DNA from: Planctomycetota bacterium | Lineage (GTDB): Bacteria; Planctomycetota; Phycisphaerae; UBA1845; UTPLA1 | Direction of reading: 5' to 3' | NCBI GenBank assembly: GCA_016235815.1 | Contig: JACRIM010000021.1 | Location: 16,911 to 80,910, forward strand | DNA length: 64,000 nt | Shown here: one piece after another, positions 52,532 through 62,157 of the stretch | Numbering within the stretch: the stretch's first letter is position 1 | Layout of the letters: each line of letters starts with the position of its first letter | Program-made: the position numbers and the translations under genes | The notes under the pieces: model-generated | Databases searched by the model: none | Told to the model about the DNA's origin: nothing | Seen by the model: the letters and a program-made list of their open reading frames with translations, nothing else

Positions 52532-55435
52532 CTATAGATGGCCATTGTCGGGTAATTCTTTTCGCCATGAGACCTCACTCTTACTGTCGCCGCGAGCAAC
52601 CATATTGCGAATAAAGGCTGCGACCAACAAGCAACGATATCGATCCGTGATGGACCTTGTCCGAATTGGATCGTTGTTCGGGTCACCCTCCCATGCCACA
52701 TTCAGCAGTTGCTTGCCCTCATCGAGCTTGCCCAGGTCGGTTAAGACGCTTCCGACGCAGAATGTGATAAAGCTTCGTTGACTCGCCGGCAGTTCCGGCC
52801 CCAAACGGTTTGCAATCGCCAAGGCTTCCCGCGCCTCCTTCTCCATACCTTGCGTTTGACCAAGTCTAACGAGCGACCAGGCGCGCCCAGCCCGGGCATA
52901 GGGACTGATGATGTGGTTTTGGCCATGTAGTCGGCGAACGACCTCGTCACAATGGCCGAAATGCAGGGCTGCATCTTCATACTGACCATCAAGCATCATC
53001 CACCACGCTACAGTTCGTTCGATGACAACTGCTTTGAATTCGTCTCGCTGTCCCATCGGTAGTCCAAGCCAAATATCGAGCGACTGCTTTGCAGTTTCAA
53101 GAGCTTCCGAATAGCGATGGAGGTCTTCCAGAACGCCCGCCCGCTCATCAAGACAGTTTGCATATGGCAAACTGCACGTTCCATAGTTGTGGGCAATGAC
53201 GCGCGATGCATGGTCAAGAATGGTCAGCTTCTCGGAGTCGCCACCGATCTCATGGGTCTCGATCACCAAGGCGGCAAGAGTGGATAACAATCCTTTGTGA
53301 TTTGGCCCAAGCATCACCTCTTTGACCAAAAGGAGGCGCTGCAGTGTGACCTGTGGCGCGTTGGTGTTTTCGCCCGCTGCCTTGCAAAGCTCGTCAAGGT
53401 CGTTTGCCAATTGCCGAAGTTGGTCGGTCATTTCTCGGTGGGTCGTTACACCGAGTGCGGTTGCAAGCGATTCTAAATATGCATTCTTCCCACGCTGATC
53501 GAAAACCTCCGCGAGGCGACGGATACTATGGGCGACGGCCGGGTCTTCGTCCTGCAGCAGGGTGAATCGAAGCCGCAGCGCTTGAAGGCAGTCCCTTTCG
53601 GCCCCGTCAACATCGCGAATGGCGAGCAACGCCGCCGATCGGGTATCAAGGCACTGGGCGATTTCCTCTGTCTCAGTACCGAGATGTACAGCATGGATGG
53701 CGATCGCATCGGTGGCAAGCTTCACGGCAACCAGCATGTCGCCTTGCGCGAGTCGAATACGCGCCAGGATCCCCATGTTGCGGGCAACCTCCAGGCTCTG
53801 GTCGCCGCGTGCATTACGGTCGATCCGCAGCGCCAAATCACAATAATGAGACGCCTCCGACAGGCGAAGTCGGGCCAACAAGACTTCCGCAAGATCCGAA
53901 TACCCGCGGGAGGTTCTCGAACTCATCGAATCGACGTCGAGCGAGCGTTTCATATTGGTTTGGCGGATAAGGTCCTCGGCGCTCCACGGAACCCTGCCTT
54001 TGCAATAGATCGCTGCAAGCAGTGAGGATGCCGCGGCTTCACGCTCCTTGTTGGCCGCAAGCCACCCCAGATTGATTTGTTCTTCAAGTCGAACCAGATC
54101 TCTAAAGCGATATCCCTTAAGTTCCTTGTTCAAGTAACGTGGGCTGCTGGCGGAATGCAGAACCAACGAGATCGCTTCAGCCCTTTCGCTCTCGGCCACG
54201 GCCCGCGCCTTGGCCGTGTCTGCCTGCGCACCGAGGATCAAATAAATCCCGCCAGCAACACCGCTCATCAAAAGCACGAGGAAACTCAGTCCCGAGGTGA
54301 TTATTGCGCGACGGTGATGCTCTGCCGCCTTTCGAAGCACATACCAGGTACTGTCACTGCGGGCGATGATGGGTTCATTGGCGAGAAACCGGCGCAAGTC
54401 CTCGCCCAGGTCTCGCGCGGATTGATAGCGCCGATTCACATCCTTTGTCATCGCTTTTAGTACGATCGTCTCAAGATCCGTTGACACCGATGAATCAATG
54501 GTTGACGGCTTGGGAGGTTCAAGCGTCGTGATCTGCCGCACGACCTCGGCGATCGCCCCGGTCATGGGATAAGGAAGTCGCCCTGTCAATACCTCGTACA
54601 ACAGGACACCGAGAGCATAGACATCGCTTCGCACATCGGAGTGACAGTCGCCGCTGCTGACCTGTTCCGGAGCGGCGTAGGCAATCGTGCCCATGAATTC
54701 ACCGGTGACGGTGGCGTTGAATCCAGCCTCGCCGTCCACCATCTTTGCCAGGCCGAAATCGACAATGTGGGGTTCGTCGTTCGCGTCGACGAGGATGTTG
54801 CCGGGCTTCAGATCTCGGTGAAGGACTCCACGCAAATGCGCGTAGCTTAGGGCATTGCATACCTTGACGATAACGCTAATCAGGCGACGAATGGTCACAG
54901 TCCTCTGGTTATCAACGTTGCACGACCGCGCCCATTGATCAAGCGGACGCCCCTCGATGAACGCCATTGACAGAAACGGCCGTCCGTCGGGCGTGATGCC
55001 GCTGTCATGCACAGTCACGATGTTTGGATGGTGCAGTCTGGCCGCCAGCTCCACTTCGCGCTCGAATCGGCTGCGCTGGCGCGAGGTCGCGAAGTGACCG
55101 CCAAGAAGGAGCTTGAGGGCCACACATCGTTTGGTTCTCTTCTGAATCGCCCGGTAGACGAGCCCCTGGCCGCCTTGTGCCACGCATTCGAGTATTTCGT
55201 AGTCTTCCACGACCGGTGGAGTGAGACGGCGATCCCGATACGGGCGAGCGCTGCGTCTGACAGCCCGAATCTCCGTGAGCACGGAGTTGTTCAGACGGAT
55301 GTCTTCCAATGCGCGACAACAGGCGGGACATTGGGCCACGTGAGAGGTGATGGCTTCGTCGTCACACGACTTGCCGACGGCAGCGTCCTCCAGAACATAT
55401 TGCGGCGGGCAGGCGGACACGTCCGCTCCTCTCAT
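52532..55435 (-). CDS. Ser/Thr protein kinase with zinc-finger N-terminus and C-terminal TPR-like repeats
   Basis: The 967-residue chain starts with an anti-sigma-type zinc motif (H32, C36, C39: HVAQCPAC). A kinase domain follows (about 78-355) with a GGQGLVYRA glycine loop, VALKLL (K108), the HRDLK loop (206-210) and DFG (226-228), all intact. A membrane helix lies near 378-400, then ~560 residues of helical TPR-like sequence. Its start overlaps the sigma gene's stop by 4 bases. This matches planctomycete sigma-kinase pairs, in which the kinase probably holds or signals to the sigma factor. Confidence 0.88.
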   Translation of the reverse strand: MRGADVSACPPQYVLEDAAVGKSCDDEAITSHVAQCPACCRALEDIRLNNSVLTEIRAVRRSARPYRDRRLTPPVVEDYEILECVAQGGQGLVYRAIQKRTKRCVALKLLLGGHFATSRQRSRFEREVELAARLHHPNIVTVHDSGITPDGRPFLSMAFIEGRPLDQWARSCNVDNQRTVTIRRLISVIVKVCNALSYAHLRGVLHRDLKPGNILVDANDEPHIVDFGLAKMVDGEAGFNATVTGEFMGTIAYAAPEQVSSGDCHSDVRSDVYALGVLLYEVLTGRLPYPMTGAIAEVVRQITTLEPPKPSTIDSSVSTDLETIVLKAMTKDVNRRYQSARDLGEDLRRFLANEPIIARSDSTWYVLRKAAEHHRRAIITSGLSFLVLLMSGVAGGIYLILGAQADTAKARAVAESERAEAISLVLHSASSPRYLNKELKGYRFRDLVRLEEQINLGWLAANKEREAAASSLLAAIYCKGRVPWSAEDLIRQTNMKRSLDVDSMSSRTSRGYSDLAEVLLARLRLSEASHYCDLALRIDRNARGDQSLEVARNMGILARIRLAQGDMLVAVKLATDAIAIHAVHLGTETEEIAQCLDTRSAALLAIRDVDGAERDCLQALRLRFTLLQDEDPAVAHSIRRLAEVFDQRGKNAYLESLATALGVTTHREMTDQLRQLANDLDELCKAAGENTNAPQVTLQRLLLVKEVMLGPNHKGLLSTLAALVIETHEIGGDSEKLTILDHASRVIAHNYGTCSLPYANCLDERAGVLEDLHRYSEALETAKQSLDIWLGLPMGQRDEFKAVVIERTVAWWMMLDGQYEDAALHFGHCDEVVRRLHGQNHIISPYARAGRAWSLVRLGQTQGMEKEAREALAIANRLGPELPASQRSFITFCVGSVLTDLGKLDEGKQLLNVAWEGDPNNDPIRTRSITDRYRCLLVAAFIRNMVARGDSKSEVSWRKELPDNGHL

Positions 55436-56031
55436 GTCAGTTCATAGGCATCTGTTAGTCGGGACATGATCTCGCGAAGCTGCGCGAGGCAGCGATTCTT
55501 AGCAGCATAGACCGAGTCGATGCTGAGACTGAGTTCGGCGGCAACATCAACCACGGTCCGCTCCTCGAAGGCGATCATCTCGAACGCTCGAATCGTTTTT
55601 TCTTCAACGCGTGAGCGCTCCCGAAGCTCGCACATGGCGTGCTCGAGAATGACCCTGCGACACTCTTCTTCCCATATACCGGTCAACGCCTCGTCATCTG
55701 ACAGATGAATCATTGCAGAATCGCCGCGACGCTCTCGGCGGTTCGAGGCGGCCGTCTGCCAGTCGCGGATGCAGTTTCTCGCAATGGCGATGATCCACGA
55801 GGAGAGTCGCCCGCGGCTGCGATCGTACTTTCCCTCGCGGTAGTGCTTGATCACGCGAGAAAGGGTCTCCTGGGTGACGTCCTCAGCGTCAGTCTCGTCG
55901 AGGCCGAGTTTAAGTGAGAAGCCGCGAAGAATGGGGCGAAATCGGGCGTCCAGGGCCACCCAGACATCTTGCGCTTGAGGATTCAGCATGTCATCCAATA
56001 GTGCGGTCGTGGTTCTTGGTATGACTAGCAT
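55432..56031 (-). CDS. ECF-type RNA polymerase sigma factor
   Basis: The ATG at 56031 follows AAAGGGCG and gives 199 residues; the frame is open to 56133. It has region 2 (DETDAEDVTQETLSRVIKHY, SRGRLSSWIIAIARNCIRDW) and region 4 (FEERTVVDVAAELSLSIDSVYAAKNRCLAQLREI). It would direct transcription of a dedicated regulon. Its stop overlaps the kinase start by 4 bases, so the two are translated together. The dockerin gene diverges 237 bp upstream and could be a target, which is a guess. Confidence 0.88.
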   Translation of the reverse strand: MLVIPRTTTALLDDMLNPQAQDVWVALDARFRPILRGFSLKLGLDETDAEDVTQETLSRVIKHYREGKYDRSRGRLSSWIIAIARNCIRDWQTAASNRRERRGDSAMIHLSDDEALTGIWEEECRRVILEHAMCELRERSRVEEKTIRAFEMIAFEERTVVDVAAELSLSIDSVYAAKNRCLAQLREIMSRLTDAYELT

Positions 56032-56268
56032 CGCCCTTTTCCGATGGAGGAAAACATTCCGCATGATAGCAAATTTAGTTTTTTTTCCAAGTCGGCATGT
56101 GTCGATGCGGGGGAAGTCCTGCCAACGCGGCATTTCAAAAAAAACGGACCTGACTGTCAGGAAGTTCGAGGCGCTCCAGTATGGAAGGAGAGCTAAATAC
56201 CGCGTGGTTTGATTTTCAGATCACGACGTACGAGTGGAATCCAAGTAAATCCATCAAGGAGTTTGCTC

Positions 56269-57987
56269 ATGTATCGTTTTTTTCCGGCGTTGCTGTCGTC
56301 TGGTGCAATCTGCCTTGCATCATCCCTGCCCGTGAACGCTGATCCGTACAAGCTGTACGGTACTCTGCTTAACGGTACGACCGGCGGCATCACGGCTTAC
56401 ACATTCGCGGAAATCAGCATCGTGGATGGTCATGTAACGCCCCTTTTCGATTTCAGTCTTCCGTATGGAATAGGGGCCATGGCATATGATTTAGAGTCGT
56501 GTAAGTTCGTGGCAACCGGTGCCCTCTCAGTAGACGGCAAAGTGGTCGAAATCGATCCGGTCACACAGACCGTAACGCCGCATACCGTGACCGGGTTACC
56601 GGTGGGCGAGACCTACGTCCAGGCCATCGAATACAATCCAAACGAGCCGCTGGGACAGCGAATGCTGATCAGCTTCGGGCCAAGCAACACCAATGGCAAC
56701 GACCGGCTCGCGGCCGTGAATCCGGCCACAGGCGCCGTGATTCAATTCACCGGGCACCTTACGTATGACCTCGACGGCCTGGCCTATTCAAGTCTTACAA
56801 GTGAGTTTATTATTGCAGATACTAATAACGTCCCCTTTACATCCATCAGCAGCATCTTTGCCTCCCCCACGTTCACCACTTGGGCCAATGCCCCCAACGA
56901 TGCGGAGTATTGGGAGCCTGCCTGCGATGGCACCGGCAAGATGTATTTCTCCAAGCGTGACACTCGTGATCTCTGGTACATCATAAAGACCCCCGTCGGA
57001 CCCGCCAGTTATGTATTCGTCGGGCCTCACCTTGCCCCAACGTCAAGTGCATGGGCGGTGGGCCTGGCATTCGGCACAATCCCCGTGTGTGTCCCACCGC
57101 CGATGAACATGGTTGCCTGGTGGCCGTTGGACGAACTCGCGGGCGGCACATCGGAAGATATCATCGCCGGTCACAACGGCACCCATGTAAACGCCCCCGT
57201 ACCCTTGGCAGGCCAGTACGTTGATAACGCTCTCTGCTTTGACGGAATCAGCAGCTATGTCAACGTCCCTGACGCGCCGGGGCTAAATTTCGGCATCGGC
57301 GACTTTTCAATCGATGCCTGGGTCAAAACGACGGTGGCTTCCGGGGTGCGCATCGTCGTCGACAAACGGCTGGAATCAGGGTCGACAACCGGCTATTCCT
57401 TGTATCTGGGCAATGGACAACTGGGCTTTCAGATCGCTGATGGAGTGGGAGGCTCGTTTTGTACGTCTTGCGGGGGCGGCGCGTCCTGCACGAACTACGG
57501 ATCGGGAGTCTTCGTCGCTACCGGCAACTGGGAACACGTCGCCGTGACCGTCTCACGCACGAATAACGGCGGTACGTTTTATGTCAACGGTGCCCCGGTC
57601 GGTGTGTTCAACCCGGGCTGCCATCCGAATTCAATCACCAATACAAACCCGCTGCGAATTGGCAGCCGATCCTCGTCGGTCAGTGCCGTGTTCGACGGTT
57701 GCATTGATGAAGTCGAGTTATTCAATCGCGTATTGAATCCGGTTGAGGTGGCCTCTCTTTACAATGCACGCCATGCCGGCAAATGCAAGTGCCGCTGTCT
57801 GGGCGACATGAACGGAGATAGCGTGCTAAACGGCAAGGACATTGCTCCTTTCATCCGATGTCTATTGAACAACTCCCTGCCGACGGATAACTGCCTTTGT
57901 GCGGACATCGACGGCAACTATTCAGTGAACTACTCAGACGTGGCACCATTCGTAACCAGTCTCCTCGTCAAGCAGCCCTGCCCGTAG
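56269..57987 (+). CDS. Secreted LamG-domain protein with dockerin-type C-terminus
   Basis: The start at 56269 follows AAGGAG and opens a signal peptide (ALLSSGAICLASSLPVNA). It has 572 residues. Residues ~25-270 look like a beta-propeller-type region (DLESCKFVATGALS, VTGLPVGETYVQAIEY). Residues ~280-490 are a LamG/concanavalin-like domain (LCFDGISSYVNVPDAPGLNFG, IDAWVKTT, GGTFYVNGAPVG). The last ~65 residues carry two dockerin-type calcium motifs (LGDMNGDSVLNGKDIAPFI, ADIDGNYSVNYSDVAPFV). It probably attaches to cohesin-type partners at the surface. Confidence 0.85.
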   Translation: MYRFFPALLSSGAICLASSLPVNADPYKLYGTLLNGTTGGITAYTFAEISIVDGHVTPLFDFSLPYGIGAMAYDLESCKFVATGALSVDGKVVEIDPVTQTVTPHTVTGLPVGETYVQAIEYNPNEPLGQRMLISFGPSNTNGNDRLAAVNPATGAVIQFTGHLTYDLDGLAYSSLTSEFIIADTNNVPFTSISSIFASPTFTTWANAPNDAEYWEPACDGTGKMYFSKRDTRDLWYIIKTPVGPASYVFVGPHLAPTSSAWAVGLAFGTIPVCVPPPMNMVAWWPLDELAGGTSEDIIAGHNGTHVNAPVPLAGQYVDNALCFDGISSYVNVPDAPGLNFGIGDFSIDAWVKTTVASGVRIVVDKRLESGSTTGYSLYLGNGQLGFQIADGVGGSFCTSCGGGASCTNYGSGVFVATGNWEHVAVTVSRTNNGGTFYVNGAPVGVFNPGCHPNSITNTNPLRIGSRSSSVSAVFDGCIDEVELFNRVLNPVEVASLYNARHAGKCKCRCLGDMNGDSVLNGKDIAPFIRCLLNNSLPTDNCLCADIDGNYSVNYSDVAPFVTSLLVKQPCP

Positions 57988-58218
57988 GGATAGCGCCGCC
58001 AGTGATTTCCACATTCAATTGCACGTGCAATAGTTCCTGAATCCGTAACGCCGCTCGGATATCTCCACGATCTTCAAGTTAGGAATGGGGCGGGATCCAT
58101 AAAACATGGCTCCCGTCCCTTCGTTCTTAGTGGCGTCTGGAGAGCGTTGTGGATATCTGTGACGCTGCCATGCATGGGTTGGGAGCTGCTCGTGAGTCAT
58201 TTGCCAAACACTTCGCGT

Positions 58219-60030
58219 TCACGGCGCCAGACGAATCCCAAGCTCTTTTAACTGTTCCGCCGAAACCTCACTGGGGGCCTTAGTCAGAGGGTCGATCGCC
58301 TTTGCGTTCTTTGGAAAGGCTATCACTTCGCGGATGGATGAGAAGCCGCCGAACAGCATGACGATGCGGTCCAGGCCGAGGGCGAGGCCGCCGTGCGGTG
58401 GCGCACCATATTGTAGTGCTTCGATCAGATACTCAAACTTCAACTTGGCCTCCTCAGGCGAGATGCCGAGCAGTTGGAAGATCTTGGCCTGCACATCGCT
58501 GCGGTGGATTCGGATCGAGCCGCCGCCAAGTTCGACGCCGTTGAGCACGACGTCGTAGGCCTTGGCGCGGACCTTGAGCAAATCCGACGCCGGCGCCGGA
58601 TTGGGGGAGTCGAGGTGCATTAGGTGCAGGTCTTCATCCTTCGGGCTGGTGAAGGGGTGGTGCATCGAGAAAATATTCTTTGAGTCGTCGTCCCAGCCGA
58701 AGAGCGGGAAGTCGACGACCCAGCAGAAGGCCCACGTATCCTTCGGGATCATGCCGCGCCGCTCGGCCACGGTGCCGCGCAACCATGCCAGCCACTTGCA
58801 GACATTCGCCTCGCTGCCGGCCGCGAAGAAGATCAAATCACCGGGCTTCGCGCCGCTGGTGCTGAGCAATTCACTCTTAATCGGCTCGGCGTCGAGGAAC
58901 TTCGCGATACCGGTTTGTAATACAACCTTGCCGCCTTCCTCGGCGACCTTCACCAAAGGCAATCCGCCGGCGCCAATGCCCTTGATCTCTTCGGTAAGAC
59001 CGTCCGTCTCCTTGCGCGTCATGGCCGCCCCACCGGGTACGACGATGCACCGCACCACGCCGCCCGCATCAAGCGGCTCGCGGAAGACCTTGAAGTCGGT
59101 CTTCGCGGCGAATACGGAGAGATCTTTGATCGTCATCTCGTAGCGAATATCCGGCGCATCCTTGCCGTATTTGGCCATGGCCTCGGCGTAACTAATCCGC
59201 GGCATGGGCAGCGGCACTTTTAGGCCGAGTGCAACCTGGGCCACTTCGGCGAGACACGCCTCGACGTGACGCATGACATCCTCGGGCTGGACAAATGCCA
59301 TCTCAAGATCGATCTGTGTGAATTCAAGCTGACGGTCGGCGCGTTGGTCCTCATCGCGGAAACAACGGGCCACCTGCATGTAACGATCGAGGCCGGCCAT
59401 CATCAGGAGTTGTTTGAAAATCTGCGGGCTTTGCGGGAGCGCATAGAACGACCCGTTGTGGACGCGCGAGGGCACGAGAAAATCCCGCGCCCCTTCCGGC
59501 GTTGACTTGCACAGAATCGGCGTCTCGATGTCGAGGAATCCGTTGCGATCGAAGTAGTCGCGGATTGTTTTGGTGATCTTGTGCCGCAGCATCATCGCGT
59601 TGCGCATGCGCGGGCGGCGAAGGTCAAGGACGCGATACTCCAGGCGAAGGTCTTCGTTCGTTTCCACGTCATCCGTGATCTGAAACGGCGGCGTTTTGGA
59701 CTTGCTGAGCAGGTCGATTTCGTGAACGGCGACTTCGACCTCGCCGGTGGGCATTTTTGGATTGACGTTCGTGCCGCGCGAAACGACTTCACCGCGAATG
59801 CAAATGACATACTCGCTGCGCAAGGTCCGGGCCACGCCGTGGGCCGCAGGGTCGGTGTCCGGGTTGAAGCGAAGCTGGGTAATGCCGCCGCGGTCGCGAA
59901 GATCAATGAAAACCATTCCGCCGTGATCGCGAAAGTTGTCCACCCAACCGCTTAGGAGGACGGTCTTGCCAACGTCGCTGCCGCGCAGAGCGCCGCAGTC
60001 ATGAGTCCGCTTGTTGTATTCCAATGGCAC
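58219..60030 (-). CDS. aspS: Aspartyl-tRNA synthetase
   Basis: The 603-residue chain starts at GTG (60030, with GAGGAAA upstream). It has the bacterial AspRS plan: N-terminal OB anticodon-binding domain (KTVLLSGWVDNFRDHGGMVFIDLRDR), a class II catalytic core with motif 1 (FLDIETPILCKSTPEGARDFLVPSR), motif 2 (QLLMMAGLDRYMQVARCFRDED), a GAD-type insert (about 295-420), and motif 3 (GGLALGLDRIVMLF). All the class II residues are visible. Length is normal for bacterial AspRS. Confidence 0.97.
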   Translation of the reverse strand: MPLEYNKRTHDCGALRGSDVGKTVLLSGWVDNFRDHGGMVFIDLRDRGGITQLRFNPDTDPAAHGVARTLRSEYVICIRGEVVSRGTNVNPKMPTGEVEVAVHEIDLLSKSKTPPFQITDDVETNEDLRLEYRVLDLRRPRMRNAMMLRHKITKTIRDYFDRNGFLDIETPILCKSTPEGARDFLVPSRVHNGSFYALPQSPQIFKQLLMMAGLDRYMQVARCFRDEDQRADRQLEFTQIDLEMAFVQPEDVMRHVEACLAEVAQVALGLKVPLPMPRISYAEAMAKYGKDAPDIRYEMTIKDLSVFAAKTDFKVFREPLDAGGVVRCIVVPGGAAMTRKETDGLTEEIKGIGAGGLPLVKVAEEGGKVVLQTGIAKFLDAEPIKSELLSTSGAKPGDLIFFAAGSEANVCKWLAWLRGTVAERRGMIPKDTWAFCWVVDFPLFGWDDDSKNIFSMHHPFTSPKDEDLHLMHLDSPNPAPASDLLKVRAKAYDVVLNGVELGGGSIRIHRSDVQAKIFQLLGISPEEAKLKFEYLIEALQYGAPPHGGLALGLDRIVMLFGGFSSIREVIAFPKNAKAIDPLTKAPSEVSAEQLKELGIRLAP

Positions 60031-60081
60031 GTCGTTATTTCCTCTCCGCGCGTTCGCGCGGCTCGTCAGATTCGTCGCATT

Positions 60082-61206
60082 CTATCGCCCGCTCCCCGCT
60101 TGATCGGTCAGGGTCGCGCCCGGCTGTCGCGAAAACAGCTCCCGCAGGATCGCCTCGGCCGGCTTGCCTCGCGGCGTGTAGCCATAATCATCTTTGCCGC
60201 CCGGCGTGGTGTCCCACTCCCACCAGATGATGCCGCCGATACCCGGCTGACTGGCCCACGCCCGGATGAACGATTGATACAAGTTCAATTGCTCAAGGTG
60301 GCCGTTCTCGGTCGCCTTCTGGTGGGCGTAGTAATTCCAACCCTCTTTGGCCGCACCTTCCTGACTGCACCAGCCGACTTCGGTGAAGATGATCGGTTTT
60401 CGCACTTCGCGCTGGAAGGTGAGTATCTCGCGTTTGATCTTGGTCCAATTGCCGTCGATCTCCTCGACCTTTGGATTCGGACCGCCGGCGAGTTCGTAAT
60501 ACGTCGTCATGCCGACAAAGTCCAGGTCGCCCCAGAAACCGATCTTGCTCGTCTGATAGTGGTCCCAGTTCGACGAGTAGCCGAGCTTGCCACGAAAATT
60601 CTGACGAACCTCCTGGATGATCTTTTTCCAGCGATCGGTGTAGACCTCGGTCTTGATGAGTTCGGAGCCAACCATGAGCACGGCGACCCTGTGTTTTTCC
60701 GCGATCTTCGCGAAGTGCTGGATGAACGTGTTGTACCGCTTGAACCACGCATCCCAGTCGTGGCCGGCGGGAATGATCTTGCCGCGCCACTCATTGTTTC
60801 GCGGGGCATCGAGCAAGACGACGGGCATCAGGATGATTCGCAGTCCGTGCGCCGTCGCGAGGTCGCACAATTTACCGAGCGCGGCCGGCTCGGCAGTTTT
60901 TCTCGCGTCGATGTGCAAGTCCATGCTGCCGGCGTGTTCCTGCCAGCCGTGAACCACGAAGAGAACTGTGTCGGCGCCCATTCCGGCGATCTCGGGGATC
61001 AGGCGGTTGTATTTGTCGTACACATCCTCCCCACCGTGCAATTGAATGGCCATGCCTTTGAACTGGCCGTCGCCGTTGACGATCGTCGGCGGCCGCGCCG
61101 GTTCTGCCGCTGTGACCGGCGAATGCTGCGCCGCGTCGCGCGGGCCGAGCTGCCATGCCGCAGCCAAGGCAACCACCGCGACCATGATTTTGAGAAGGTG
61201 CTGCAT
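60082..61206 (-). CDS. GH113-like secreted glycoside hydrolase
   Basis: The ATG at 61206 gives 374 residues with a signal peptide (LLKIMVAVVALAAAW). The barrel contains KGMAIQLHGGEDVY, RIILMPVVLLD, and two likely catalytic glutamates: E182 in LMVGSELIKTE and E276 in PIIFTEVGWC. TTYYELAGGPNP and GGIIWWEWD also match GH113/GTA-type TIM-barrel enzymes, some of which are beta-mannanases. Substrate is not certain. It is divergent to the lipoprotein gene at 61369. Confidence 0.8.
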   Translation of the reverse strand: MQHLLKIMVAVVALAAAWQLGPRDAAQHSPVTAAEPARPPTIVNGDGQFKGMAIQLHGGEDVYDKYNRLIPEIAGMGADTVLFVVHGWQEHAGSMDLHIDARKTAEPAALGKLCDLATAHGLRIILMPVVLLDAPRNNEWRGKIIPAGHDWDAWFKRYNTFIQHFAKIAEKHRVAVLMVGSELIKTEVYTDRWKKIIQEVRQNFRGKLGYSSNWDHYQTSKIGFWGDLDFVGMTTYYELAGGPNPKVEEIDGNWTKIKREILTFQREVRKPIIFTEVGWCSQEGAAKEGWNYYAHQKATENGHLEQLNLYQSFIRAWASQPGIGGIIWWEWDTTPGGKDDYGYTPRGKPAEAILRELFSRQPGATLTDQAGSGR

Positions 61207-61368
61207 ATCGTTTTGGCGCCTAAGTGCCGTGTTTTCTGAATGGCTTTTAGGGTTTTTCCCCCGACAATTCAAGTCGGCCACGCTACGCCCCATTGGTGGC
61301 AACTCCCGCCGCCATCTTGCTTTGCGATAAGTTCATCGGCCATCAACTCCGCGCCCGATAGACAACTC

Positions 61369-62052
61369 ATGAATGTCCATTTCCGATTGATCCCGGTGAT
61401 TCTTTCCGTGGTGCTCGCGTGGTCAATGGCCTGCCGAAATGAGGCCCCCAGGGAGAAGATCGCCCGGCCTTCGGCGACGTCCCCCGCCGAGATCGCGGCG
61501 CTGATGCACGAGTTGGCCCAGCAGCACGACTATCAAGCCCTTCGACCGCTCATCATCCCCGAGGCTGCCGCCGATACGATCGCATTTCTCGCGGCCGCAC
61601 ACGAAGTGATCGACTCGGGTCGCCGCCTACAGGCGTCCGCTGAAAAGCGCTACAGTGGACCGGCCGCCGAAGGGGGCCGCCTTGCCGCGATGGAAAACAA
61701 CCTCGGCCTCTTCTCGCGCGATGTGGAGTTTTTCTCCCAGTCCTTCAAAGGGGATCGTGCCGTCGTCACGCTTCAGGAAGGCGAGCATGTTCCGCTCGTT
61801 CACGCGGTGTTCGAACTTCGCGAAGATCAATGGCTTTATGCCCCCGACCCGACGCCGAAGGATCTTCCATGGGAATTGCACCTCCTCGCCACGCAACTGG
61901 TTGAACTCGGTCGCCGAGTCGATGGAGGCCTCTCCATCTTTGCCTTTCTCGATGCCTTCGATTCCTACATCACGCCCCAGGTCGTCAAGATCATGACCAC
62001 CAGCGACCAGGATGCCGTGGCCATGAACGCCGACGACAACGGCGGCATGTAG
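61369..62052 (+). CDS. Lipoprotein of unknown function
   Basis: The start at 61369 gives 227 residues with a lipobox-like SMAC near residue 22. The mature part is helical with few motifs (EIAALMHELAQQHDYQALRPLI, FSRDVEFFSQSFKGDRAVVTLQEGE) and ends in an acidic, Asp-rich tail. No family is recognised. It is followed 105 bp on by the PDZ gene on the same strand. Confidence 0.55.
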   Translation: MNVHFRLIPVILSVVLAWSMACRNEAPREKIARPSATSPAEIAALMHELAQQHDYQALRPLIIPEAAADTIAFLAAAHEVIDSGRRLQASAEKRYSGPAAEGGRLAAMENNLGLFSRDVEFFSQSFKGDRAVVTLQEGEHVPLVHAVFELREDQWLYAPDPTPKDLPWELHLLATQLVELGRRVDGGLSIFAFLDAFDSYITPQVVKIMTTSDQDAVAMNADDNGGM

Positions 62053-62157
62053 TGAGTTTCTCGTCTGATTCAGGCATTCGCGAACCCTGCGGTTCGCCAT
62101 TCCGTTAGCACTCCCATCTCCTCGCGGCTACCATTTCGCGAGGATCGGGAGCATTCC

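Noticed and set aside
58015..58200. Possible 61-codon minus-strand gene after the dockerin gene
   Set aside because: No motif, no clear ribosome site and an unlikely composition; the 57988-58218 gap is best left empty.
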